Assembly: GCF_003368295.1 (NCBI RefSeq)
Contig: NC_039281.1
Location: forward strand, 186,001 to 250,000
Reading direction: 5' to 3'
Source of the DNA: Carassius auratus
Taxonomy: Eukaryota; Chordata; Actinopteri; Cypriniformes; Cyprinidae
Length of the DNA: 64,000 nucleotides
Each line of letters begins with the position of its first letter. Positions within the stretch are counted from its first letter, which is position 1. A program made the position numbers and the translations under genes. Shown one piece after another: positions 48,262 through 60,700 of the stretch. Under the pieces are notes generated by a model. That model was not told the origin of the DNA. It searched no databases and worked only from the letters and a program-made list of their open reading frames with translations.

Positions 48262-50470
48262 TCTTTTATTAACCCCAACATACATTTTTCAGTTAGAAAA
48301 GTATGAGATACACATTTCAAGTTACTTTCCATGTCTTATCTTGTGCAAACACTAGATGGTGCCAGAGGGCATTAAAAACAATGTTAAAAAAAAAAAAGAA
48401 AAAAAAAAATGCTTAATGCATAATCAACAAAACAAAAAGCAATAATAATAATAATAATGTGCATTTAAAAACTATAAGTTGATTCTTTTTTCTTTTCTCG
48501 AATTTATTGATTCCCAGCTTCATTTAAACTGGATGTTGAGGCATAAACATCATACATTTCTACAATTCAACAAAAATATAACCAATATTTACAATTATTG
48601 TATTAAAAATACAAAACAAAAATAAAGACAAATAATAAGAACAAATACATACTCCACCAATTGTCTTTGTAAAAGACGTACAGGTAAAAGTAGTGGAAAA
48701 AAGAGAGAATCTTCACCAGCTAAATGTACACGTCTCACTTGACATCACATATCGAACAGAGTAGCAGAACAGCTACCTACTACTATTTACCTTGTTGTAT
48801 TTATGCTTGTACAGTTTGTGCAACTTATTTTGCAAAACAAGCGACTCATCCTGGCTTGCCAAAATGTAAATATTTACTAAAAAAAAAAAAAAAAAAAAAA
48901 AAATGGGTAGAAGCAGATGGTCGATATATTGTAACAAATGTGTTATTAACAACTGTATCCGCAACCATTACAAAAAAAACTGTGGGAGCCAAAAACAAAC
49001 AAACATACAAGCAACTAGAGAAAAAAACAGAACAAAACATTGAAGTAATGATGTTACAGAGTACAGTGGAAAACACTGCAAACTTATTTTTTCTTCTTTA
49101 GTCTGTTGTTTCTAACTACTGATCAATGTGATCAGTTTAACTCAGTGTTTAAAATGAAAGAACAAAAGTGACGTGCTCCCATCAGTTCAGTTCTGCTCTG
49201 ACTGACGGACTTCGGGTGGGTTTGTGTGTTCCCGGCCCACCGGAGTCTCAAAAGCAGGTTTCAACTGAGTTCCTGTGAGTGATTGTGGAAGCTGTTTTGC
49301 AGCAGTGGTAGTTAGGTCAAGACCCACTCCGGGAGAAACATGCATGACTTGAGCCCTCGTAAAGAAAAACTAAACAAAAAAGCCACCTTTTTTTTTTTAC
49401 ACACCTTCTTAATGGTTTCACTTAATGAGAGGAAGGAAGTAGCACCCAACAAGACGGCCTGAGTAGCCTGCAGGTCTCACCTTAACCAACAGGGGGCAGA
49501 TGATGTTTTGCCACAGCCAACACTTCAATTAGCTTTCTAAAGCTACAGGTTCTTTCTGCGTCATAACGAAGATGAGTGAGTTTTGCTTCTTAAAGCTGAG
49601 CTGATTCACTTTCAGTGGACTTTGGCTCCTCGATTACCAATAGATGACATGTTTTTTCAGGCTTTTGTTTTTGTATTGTTTGTTATAGGCATTTGCCCAA
49701 ACCAGTCATACTTTCTTATAGCTCACAAACCCACTAAAAAGCCAAAAACCAATAAAATCAATCACTAAGGCTTCACTTAGCATCATTTCCTCTCATAAAA
49801 CACCTTCCATATTAAATCGGTGTGCTACGCAAGTCAGGAATCAATGAACTCCATTTGTAGTCATCCAGTAGAAGAGATGTCCTTCAAGTCGTGCTCCTGC
49901 AAATATAATACTGTTATATTGAACCACACAGATATGAGAGTTGTCGTCAGGACTGATGTCCAAAAGAAGGGTGGTAAATTGTACTCAAGCCTTCTTCGCC
50001 ATCCAAACTGCATGTCCAGAATCGTGTGACTGAAATGTAGATTGTGTGCATCAGTTTACACCTTAAAAACAGTTAAAAAGTGCTCGAGGGAACCACTAAA
50101 CGTGTCCATGTGACCTTTAGGTAGAAGGTAAGAGGGAATTGTCTGAAGATAACTGTTAACAGTAGTTTGTTTTTTGTGTGTGAATGTCAAAGCGTTGTGT
50201 TTTCAGTTCAGTTCAGTTCATTTTTTCCATTCTCCAAAGTGCCAAATAAATTATTTTTTTGCTCGCCTCCTTTCTTCACAGTATCTTTAGCATGCAGGGC
50301 ATTAAACCCCCCATGATGCATTAAGGCAGGACAGGGAGATGAATCCATCGAGGAGGGAGAGAGGCAGTGCCGGTAAGATGTAGACTGGATGGTCTGTCTG
50401 TCTGTCTGACCTGTGAATGCCCGATAAGGGCCATCAGTCAATGCAGCAGTGCAGCCAGAGTCGCCCCCTT
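48262..50470 (-). other. rapgef2: Probable rapgef2 3' UTR
   Basis: The last coding exon has no further splice donor that I can justify, so the transcript probably continues as 3' UTR to a poly-A site. Length of about 2.2 kb is in keeping with vertebrate RAPGEF2 transcripts as I remember them. It contains an A23 run (48879-48902 on the plus strand, hence U-rich in the mRNA) and GTTCAGTTCAGTTCA at 50206-50220. The 3' boundary is inferred. Confidence 0.4.
48265..48270 (-). promoter_or_regulatory. Candidate poly-A signal AATAAA for rapgef2
   Basis: TTTATT on the plus strand is AATAAA on the minus strand. It is followed 25-30 nt downstream by a GT-rich TGTGCTGTT. It lies 2.2 kb past the stop codon. 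Other AATAAA words upstream (for example near 48503) are possible alternatives. Confidence 0.35.
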
Positions 50471-50496
50471 TCAAACAGCGGACACCTGTTCATCCT
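50471..50496 (-). CDS. rapgef2: rapgef2 last coding exon (PDZ-ligand tail)
   Basis: The first 26 nt of the terminal exon complete a Glu codon and give DEQVSAV followed by TGA at 50471-50473. The same C-terminal residues (DEQVSAV) end mammalian RAPGEF2 and bind PDZ scaffolds such as MAGI/S-SCAM. Acceptor is CTTCCTCCAG. An intron of nearly 2 kb separates it from the preceding exon. Confidence 0.9.
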
Positions 50497-51712
50497 CTGG
50501 AGGAAGAAGAGAGAATCACTGTGAGCATCACAGACACAATCACTTAAACACAGGCTCTGTTCCAAACCCGAGTGACATGTGAAAGTGAACTGTTATTGAT
50601 GGCACAATGTCATTTCTAATTACTGATTGTGTCAGCAAAAACTGTCTTTGGCATCACAAACTCCACATGTCTTACACTGCATTTGCAGTAAACAGATGCA
50701 AGTGCAGTTTTGTGCATATTACATTTTTGGTAGTAATAGCACAAGCACCAAAACTGGAATAAAACTTGTATTGTCTTCTCCTGAACTGCTACCTAGCAAA
50801 CAGTTGCCACTTGTATTGTAATCACACGAATACTCATGTTGATAATGCAAGCACACCGCTGATTGGAACCAAATAGCGCAATGCAAAAAAAAAAAATTAC
50901 AGGTAGACTGGAACTGGTGTTCAAATTACACTAACCAACACAGTGTGAAAACAGCACCTGGACTGAAATAGGTGCTGACCTGAAAAGCTTCACAGGCAGC
51001 AACATGTTTACGTCATGAGACTCTACTAACCATAACTGTTAAACTAACAATTTGACACTAAGCATGAAAAAAAAAAAATACATGGCATAAAAAAAAGACA
51101 ATTTTTTAATACGATGGAAATAGTTTTCAGTAGTGAATAAAATAAATAACTACCGTATTTTCCGGACTATAAGTCACACTTTTTTTCATAGTTTGGCTGG
51201 TCCTGCGACTTATAGTCAGGTGCGACTTATTTATCAAAATTAATTTGACATGAACCAAGAGAAATGAACTAAGAGACATGAACCAAGAGAAAACATTACC
51301 GTCTCCAGCCGCCAGAGGGCGCTCTATGCTGCTCAGTGCTCCTGTAGTCTACACTGAAAACATAGAGCGCCCTCTCGCGGCTGTAGACGGTAATGTTTTC
51401 TCTTGGTTCTTGGTTCTAAATAAATGCGACTTATAGTCCAGTGCGACTTATATATGTTTTTTTTCTCATCATGACCTATTTTTGGACTGATGCGACTTTT
51501 ACTCAGGTGCGACTTATAGGCCGAAAAATACGGTATATAAAATGTTATATGACATACATAGTTTAACAAAATAATTATATACAGGTGCTGGTCATAATTA
51601 AAAGAAATAAACATTTGAAATATATCAGTCTGTGTGTAATGAATTTCACTTTTTGAATGGAATTAGTGAAATAAACTTTTTGATGATATTCTAATAATAT
51701 GACCAGCACCTG

Positions 51713-51777
<65 letters not shown>

Positions 51778-54700
51778 TGGGATTAACATGCCTACAATGA
51801 TTACATGTAAATGTTTGGTAGCATAGCTGTGCAATTTTGGATGTATAAAAAATGCCGTCAAGGGTAGGAAATGCACAGGGATTTGGAACAAAGACATACC
51901 ACTTAATATAAGGAAATAAAATATGCTTTGGCCGTACCTTACCAGAGACAAACATAAGACAGGAAAGACCACTACTGTGAAAATTAATACAATGACAATT
52001 CCCCAATTCAGGATCTTTGTGCTGATAAGTACTAATGCTATTTCATGTGCTGCCTGACAACACAAACATGACTTCAGGCTCTATCATGTGTTCAAGCATT
52101 TATGATGGCAGATCTAGTGATTTTCCTGTGAGCACTGATGGGTGAGAGCCAATACACACGGCAGAGCAGGGAGCAATGACTGGGATGTTACCACGGCGGG
52201 GGGCAGGCTGTCTCTGTGGCGACACATGCACTGTGTGAGATGCGTTGGTGGTTGGTGATGGTGGGCAGGTGAAGGAGCTGTCCTCCTGGCATGCAGAGCC
52301 GTGACTGGTGTATGGGAGTGTGAGCGTGTGAGTGTGGAAGTAACTGGAGTTTGGGATGTTTTACCTTCCCGTCGGGGTGGTGTATGTAACTCATGGCCTG
52401 GGGGGAACTGCTGTGTGTGGACCTCTCCTCCTTTGATCTCTGAGTTTGGGAGACAAGCACTCACCCTCCACTTCCACCTCCTCTGTCTCCTCCTCTTCTC
52501 GGCCCCGGGGATCCGGCGAGTGGATGGGTTTTCCCGCAGCTGGGGGCTGCTGGGAGTCAGGGGATTGTGAGACAAGACGGGATCGCTGCAAGGCGGTGGT
52601 GTAGTCCGGCGGTCTCCTGCCCGAGTGAGCTGTGCCCTCGGTTACGTCCGTGATGGTCAGTGCGGTGTAGCCCGGCGGAGTTGGCGGAGGGTCCCGGTAA
52701 CGGCCGTCCTTCCGTGCTGAGGGAGGAGACGGACACCACAGTTCCGTTTAATATCCGTAATGCTTCTCACACACGTGGAAGGACACATGCAGACATGCAC
52801 TAGATCAGGAAGGACCACTTTTGAAGGTAGTTCGTTGTCCTGTTCCACCTTGTAGTGTTCAACATGACAATTAAGTAATTTAAGCGAGGGTGTCTATATC
52901 CTTAAGGTTTCAGAGTTTCATTTTCAGATGTTAGTTTAATCACTGGGAATGTGTTTTGCATGCAAAAATCATGACTTCAGCAAATGTAAACACTCAACAA
53001 ACAGGTTAGGACACATAATTTGCTGTAGTTACTCTTAAAATAGTTACCCAAAAATGAATACTTTCTCCCATCACATCTTTCATGCAAAATAAAACACCAG
53101 GCACCAAGTTTGGCATCAAAGTCTGATGTACAAACTTCCATGAGGCCACATATACTTAATTTTCTGTGAATAACAGCTTTTTGCTTCCTGAAAGATAAGT
53201 AACTTATGATAAGTAACCATGGTTGCTATTAAATGTTAATGAATGGGGAAAGAAAGCTGTGTGATGCTTCTCATTGTAGTGTTAAATTAAAGTAAAAACA
53301 TAATGCTCTGGATCAACATGAAGGTAAATAGTAAATATCAATAGAATATTCATTTTTGGGTGAACTATCCCTTTAAACCCGGGTCATGTGGCGACTCTTA
53401 CTGATCACAGCTTTGGTGTTGCCTGCAGTGATGGGTGAGGGCCGTCGACTGTGCTGTCTGGACTCTTCTGAGCCAGTGGAGGTGATGCTGCTGGTCTCTG
53501 GGTCTGTGGTCACATCCCTCCCTCCTCTTCGCTTGATAGTGCCCGTATCGCCCTCAGAGTCCTCGCCCCAACATGCTGCAGAGGATGAAGAGGAGCAGGC
53601 AGACGCCCAGCTTCCTCTGCTTCCCCAAAGCCCCGCACCCTCTGCAAGTGCTTCCCAGCTACGCCCCTGCTGCATGGTCTGAATGTTGTCATGAGAGCCA
53701 CTGGAACATGAAGTCCAGCTGCCACGACCAGAATCAGCAGCATCGAGAGACACCCGGTCGCCCTGGTCCTGGGTAAGCTCCTCTGAGCTGGGGGAAGACA
53801 GCACAGTGGCACCCGCATACAGACCCCGACAGTCCTGCATTGATGAGCAAGACCTGAATAAAGAGAGGGTAGAAAGATCCAGAAGGATTTAATTGTAACA
53901 CTACATTGCCAGGACTAGGCCATGAAGGTCAACCAGTTGTCCAATAAAAGACTTTTCCATTAGGGAGTTTGACAACTTAATATAGAATTGCTCTGAATTG
54001 TTCTGGTATTTCCAGTTTTGCTACATTTAACACTGTGCATCATTCAAAATAAATAGTTTCATATTTCTCAAGAATCCTGAATTCATTCTAATGTGCTCCG
54101 TCTATCTGCTTTTAAACACAAGAACATGTCTTATTTAAATACTGCTTGAGAAACATCCAAACAGGATCAGGTTAGCTCAAAATCAGCCAAATTAACTCAC
54201 ACTGATTAATTGACTAGTTATTCAGGCAACATTCCAACTAGTTTTAAGAGTAATGGTAAGTGCTTACCCCAAGCTGTACTGGTCAGGATCAGCAGTAGCC
54301 CTGCGTTCTAGACGGTGGACACTGCCATGGCTTTCCCCAGCTATTCCTCCATATCGATGTCTGCGTTCATCTTGCCCCATGTCCAGGGAGGAGGTGCTCA
54401 CCAGACTGGAGCGTGAGGAGATCTCACTGTGACCAGAGTCTGACAGGTAGTCACCTGCTCTTCCATACCCTGGCAAACGAGTACACAGAACAATATGATC
54501 AGAAAACAGTTTGGCCTTAATATAGAGCCCTGTGGTACCCCATTCTATAACAGTCTCTTTTCACATAAATAGGTTTTGTTCCAGAACATAGTGAGCTACA
54601 CTCCTGCCATCCAAATATTTTAGAGTTATTTTTGAAAGGTATATTGGTGTGTGTCTTAAAATGCAGCATACAAGATTTTGGAACAGAGCTATTGAATATT

Positions 54701-57700
54701 TGTCAGTTCAAATTGTATTGCTGCATTTTGTAGTCGGAAACAATTGCACAATAGTTATTCATTTAACCAACTCATGAAAAATAAGCCTTCCTGTTTACAT
54801 CATGATTAAATTAATGATACAATGGTAGTGCAAGAAAGAAGAGTGTCAGAGAAGGTTAAACTCCTAAAAACTATGTCACTGGCACAGCAAAGAATTACTT
54901 TAGAGTCAAAACCCCCTTCCATAGATTAGTTCATCAAAACTAGGCAGTTACTTCAGTAGCAAAGCCCTATAGAACACACAGACACGTCTGGTTCACTATC
55001 CTTGTGGGGACTCACCATAGGCGTAATGGTTTTTATAATGTACACAAACAGTACTTTCTATTGACCTACACCTAAACCTTCCCCAGAAAACTTTAAAACT
55101 GCATTTTATATACATATATACAAATATATATGTAAAAAAAAAAAAAATCTGTATGATTTATAAGATTCTGTACCCATATGGACATAAATGTAGGTCCCCA
55201 TGGTGACCCAAGTCCCCATGAGTTGATGTGTATTCAGGTTTACACACACAAACAGCTAGAGCAGTAGCCTGCCTCTGCCAGCTACAACAGGAGCAAAAAC
55301 ACTGTCTAGACTTGGTGAGAGAGTTCACCTAAATGTCAGCGATTCTGATATTTCTAAATGTATAAAGCCATCAGTGGAACCTCCAACTGATACTCTACTA
55401 TACAACACAATAAACAAAGAATGATATTTGATTCCTAAAGAAAGTCTAGACACAAATGTCACTGATTAAGTAAATGTTCTAACCGAAAAAAACAAAACAT
55501 CTCATTGGCTGTGTCTCAAATACAAGGAAAGCAACCAACATCCCAAAAGGTCAAATGAAAAGGTTCTTTTCTTTTTTGTAACATGTAAAAATGTATTAAA
55601 TATTAAAATATTCAAAAAGAAAACAGTAATAATGTTTCACAATATTTTCAGTGTATTTTTAATCAGATAAATGTAGCCTTGTTGAACATAAGAGACTTCT
55701 CAAACAGCTTTTTAAAAATCTTTTTGAGCCCAAGCTTTCAAATGGTATGATCATCAACTCTGATGATGTTTTAGTAGGCAGTCCACAACATTTTGAGACA
55801 CAGCAATAATGATGCTTGTGTGAACTCTCTCAGGTTAAATCTACATCCAGGACCTGTTACCTTTAGGTGATTTTCTACAGAAGGAGGAAAACCCCTTCAT
55901 ACTGTGGCTTCTTATAGATGCAATGGCTGAATACAGGGTAAAACAGGTAAACATTGAGAGACAGAAATATTATGTGATGCAAATTCGAGAGATGGAAAGT
56001 GGTGCATTTGTAACTTAACAGTAATGAAATCGGAGACAAGCAGCTTTCCAAGATGTTTTGAATAAAATAAAACACTTTATCCTTGGCAGGATATTTCATA
56101 TTCTATGTGTTATCTTTTTACCACTAGATGGCAGTCTCAAGATATTAAATCAGCCATGAAAACATGTTGGCACTAGGGGCGCCAGCGGGGCACATGCTGT
56201 CTGGCAATACATCTCACTGCATGCCCACCATAAGGCTCTGATTCAAGTTCCACAAGTCAATGGGGGAAAGTAAGTCAAGTGTGCAAAGACCAGAGGTTGA
56301 AGAAAAAATGAACATAAAATTAGCAAAAAATGCCATTTGTGTGCCTGTCTGTATACTTACCTTTCTTAGGTGAGCTGTGAGGGGATGTGGGAGGAGATGA
56401 CATCTGTGAGGAGTTGTTGGACACACTGTCCTCTGTCAGTTTCCTGTGTCTCTCTCCTGCCTCTTCTGAAAGGGACAGTATCTTTTTCAGAGACTGTGGT
56501 GAGCTTGTGCCTGTGCAAACACAATAAGATTCTCATGAGCACCAGTAATACACAATGTAGAAGCTGATCATGTTTAAGCTACATTTATGCGGAGTCTCAC
56601 CAAATGGCGGCAAGTCTTTGACTGGCACTTTCTTGCGTGATGGGTAGAGGGCTACGGCAGGCACTTGAAGCGCCTGGGTGGCTTTCTGAAGCTGCTGGCG
56701 CTGGTGAATGGCGGCCCGTGCAACTACAGGAGAAGTGTCAGGTCTCTTCCTGTCCCCAGAACTCTTCGGCACTGTAATGATATTGTGAGGTAAATGTGTG
56801 TGGCGTTTTTTTCATCACATGCCACTGTTTCCTGTGGATTCACCTTTTTGTAATAGTGTGTGTGCTTGCACCCTACTCACATGTGTTGACTGAAGGCTCA
56901 CACTGAATTGAGAGTGTCTGCAGGCTCTCCTCATTCGTCTCCAGGATGAGGTTGGACAGGTATTGTTTGACTTTGCGTGCCATCTGTGCGTCCTCGTACA
57001 GCTTCTTGGCATTGAGGAAGGAACTCCGTCTGACCCGCTTCTTGTGTCCGCCTGTCTGGGTTACATCCAGGACTGCCGCATTGGCACTGCCCTGGCTGAG
57101 TGACCTAAATGCACACACATATTACCGTTAAAGATGCACGCTGACTTTAACAGTGGTAGTATGCTGATGAAGATGCAGTCTCTCTTTGACATGCGATAAG
57201 TTGCATTCCTTGCAGCTTCAATCCAAACATTCCATGCATTTCACATTTCAGCCAATCAGGCAGTTAAAAAGTACAACAGAAGTAAGAGTAAAATAACTGA
57301 TCATTAAAAAAGAAAAAAAAGGATTACATATATATATATATATATATTTTTTTTTTTACATTTCTGGGCAAAAACCTTGGACAAATTTTTGTCAACCATT
57401 TAATTTATGTTTAAAGGTGAAGTGTTTAGATTCTGCATCATTAGCATCATTAAAGTTTTGTATGTTAGGCTGGAATAGAACACAATTTTCAACTTAAAAA
57501 AAGATCTTATAAATGGCTGTTTGAATTCACACACATATCACTTATCACATTTCATAAACTAATAAAGTTAAAACTATAGAAAATAATCAAAAAGACAAAA
57601 AAAAAAAAACAACACTGCAAAAACTTAGTTGAAGACGTGCGGCTATGGTAAGTAGTTTAGCTGGAAGTGGCACATTAAATCACTTTTGCTAAAAATGGAT

Positions 57701-60700
57701 CATGGGATATCAAATTAATAAATGTGCAGGAACCAAACAACTGTAAATAAATTCATGCATACTAGTGGAGTCACATTTGTGAAACATTCAAGATCTATGG
57801 TAATTATATTATACAACAGAAATATTAGGATGTATTTAGAATGAGGTGAGTTTATACAATGACCCTGAGTAGCAAAAGTGATGGCGGTCAAATGCTTGGA
57901 TGGGATCCGTCATAGCAGAAGCATTCTCAAATGAACCAGAAAAAGAAAAAAAATGAATGGTGAGGAGTCAGCCCAAAATAAAGGAGGGGCACACATGAGG
58001 TTAAAGGTGAGAGTTCACCTTACTCACCCTAAACTTCTCCATTTCTTCTTCCTGTAAGGGAGAGGCATGAATAGTGAAGTGTGGGGCAGAGAGGGTGGAC
58101 AAAGAGAGAAATGTGGGAGAGAGAAAGCCCATGAGAGAAAAAGAGGGAGACACACTTAGATGAGGAGAAACAAGGGTACCAAGGTGAGGTGCACCAAAGA
58201 CCAAAAGAGAGACACTAACTTCTCTGACAATAATGCAGACAGAATAACATAAAGAGTGGTTTAACTCATACGTCAATATCACTTTAACATGTCGAAAAAG
58301 CCTGTGTGTGGAAGCGTGAGGTGAGAGCTGTACACATCGCAGTGAGTGGGCACTAAAAGCAACTCAGTGATGTGAAGAGTACAGCCTGAAAGAAGGACAA
58401 AGAAGTCATTGTAGCACTCAAAACAGAAAGGCACTCACCTGGTTCTGAACATCAGAGCAGGGTCCATGTTTACCGCTGCCATTCTGCCTACGTGTCTGAT
58501 CTCTTTAGCAATCATCCGCAGCTTCTCAAAGTTCACCAAACCATCTACCTTCGAGTCATTTCCTAGAGTGGACAGTAAAGAAAAGGCTCATATCGTGCAT
58601 TTTTATAGTTATTTTTCTCCCTTCAGGGTCAACTTAAAATGGTGAAGTTTGTGTTAAAGCAGTCATATTTTCATAATTGACTCTCAAAATTTAAAGTTTT
58701 TACAACTGTGCCTTTAAGACATAAACCTTTCATTAAATATACTGCACAAACTCTTAATATTAAACAGAAGTCCTAGTTAGAAACAAACTTAGGAAGGCTA
58801 TGCAGAGGTGTAGGTGCTACACAAAGTCAGGAAAATCTATTACTGAAATATAAACATGGACAGTTATGTATTAATAATTTTGGACTGGGAATGAAGCTTT
58901 GAGAAAGGTATCAAGCCATTCTATCCAAAAGATATCGAGGAAAATGTACTTCAATAAAAAAGAAACATGTATTATATACTGTATGTCATCACCTACTCCG
59001 GCGAGGACTATCTTACCTTCATGCAGGAAGGTGAGATCCTTCTTGATTACAGGGAAAAGAGGGATGATGGGTGGCTGCAGATTCTGGCTGTTTAGAAGAT
59101 TACGGTACTTTGCCATATTCCTGGAGGGATCAAATAAATCTTGAAGATCACTAAACAGCTTCTCATATTTACTAGGCAACTTCTCCCATGTGCCTCTGAG
59201 TCTGGACACTGGTGCCAAGTTCAGACCGCTGGAAAAGACACAAAATGTCATTGTTACTTGGGAAAATATACATCATAAGTCTTCAGTTTAATACTTAATT
59301 TTAAAAAGTCTCTTGAAACAAAGACCATTTCTACCTGATGATGGCAAACATGGAGTTGAAGTTCTTGCACTCGCGGCAATGCAGTGCGATCTTAATGAAG
59401 TGCTTGATGATCTTCATGCGTTTGAGCTGGTTGGTCTCACGCACCACCTCCGTGGCCACCCAGAAGGTCTCCCGATTGATGGCCTCCTCAAAGAGCTTGA
59501 GGCTGGGGGGCCCGGTTAGACGGGTTTTCAGCTTAAAGAGGTCATCGATGTACTCGGTGGGCTCGATGGCACAGAACAGCTCAAAGGCACGCATGGACAG
59601 CTGGGTCGCCACTTCCACCGTGCTAAGCTGCAACAGGCTGATCTGACTCTCCCTTAGTAGTTCCTGGGCATCTTCATCAGAGCACAATGTCTCTGTCTCC
59701 ATGTTGCTTTTCAGGTAGTACCTAAAGGTTTATCGGAGAATAAGCCAATGAGAGGAGAGGTCACCAGATGTTCTAAGTGGTTTGACACCAAAACACTTTA
59801 TACTCAAAATGGCAACAAGGGCTCTAAGGCAACACCTTCCACTGAGCTGGATCCTGTCGGCCAGTTTGGAGAGTTGTTCAGGGAGTCGTCGCTGCTTGAT
59901 GACACCCTCAGGAGTGACTGACACCTCACACAATGAATATGCTTCAGGGGCAGCGGTCAAGGCAAACTCTCGGATGGCCTGAGCTACGACCTCTTTTGCT
60001 GTGGTGTCCTTCCCAATCATGAGGTATCGACTTTGCTGGTCTGCCTTGAACACTCTCAGTACCTGGTCTGACATGTCTGAAGAACAGAGGAATGGCTTAA
60101 GCCCACACACTTAACCCATTCATTGACCAACATCAAGGTGGAAAACCACTTATAATGTGTTAGCCATGATCATTTTGAACTTGTGTCACTTTCACACTTT
60201 GGTATGTTTGAATAAGTCAGAATCTGAACTGGAGTTTTGGACAGCCAAGAAGTGATCACATCTTGAATCTACAAGCCGATAATCAGTAACTTTATTTTAA
60301 ATTATTATTAAGTAATTTTTTTCAACAAGCAAACAAATCAACCTACAATCAATCTCACACCGAAACAAAACCTCTATTGTGAAAGTGACGTGAATCAGTG
60401 AACAACAATCAATTTAACTAAAGAATTTTGATGAAGCCCACCAAATGCACAGCTTACAAATTGAGACCTGATTGAGAACCACCAAAAAAAAATTGTAGAC
60501 AGATCAAAGTCAAAACGAAGCAGAGAAGTGCCCTGAAGAACATTTTGATTAAGGAAATGAAAGTAGTTGAGAAACTTCTAAGAAAACAAGATCAAATACT
60601 TACTTATAGGAACTGCTTCTGAAAGAGGACATTCAGGACAGCATGAGCGTCTTATTATATATGCATGCACTGAGATTAAACTTGTGTGAAAGGTTCTGCC

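Noticed and set aside
52114..52591. Overlapping minus- and plus-strand ORFs of 66-153 codons around the rapgef2 PY exon
   Set aside because: They are out of phase with the exon that matches RAPGEF2 and run through its splice sites into introns; GC-rich coding DNA opens other frames by chance.
53386..53776. Plus-strand ORFs antisense to the long rapgef2 exon, one starting with a signal-like hydrophobic stretch
   Set aside because: They mirror a verified coding exon; no independent support such as a promoter or homologous domain.
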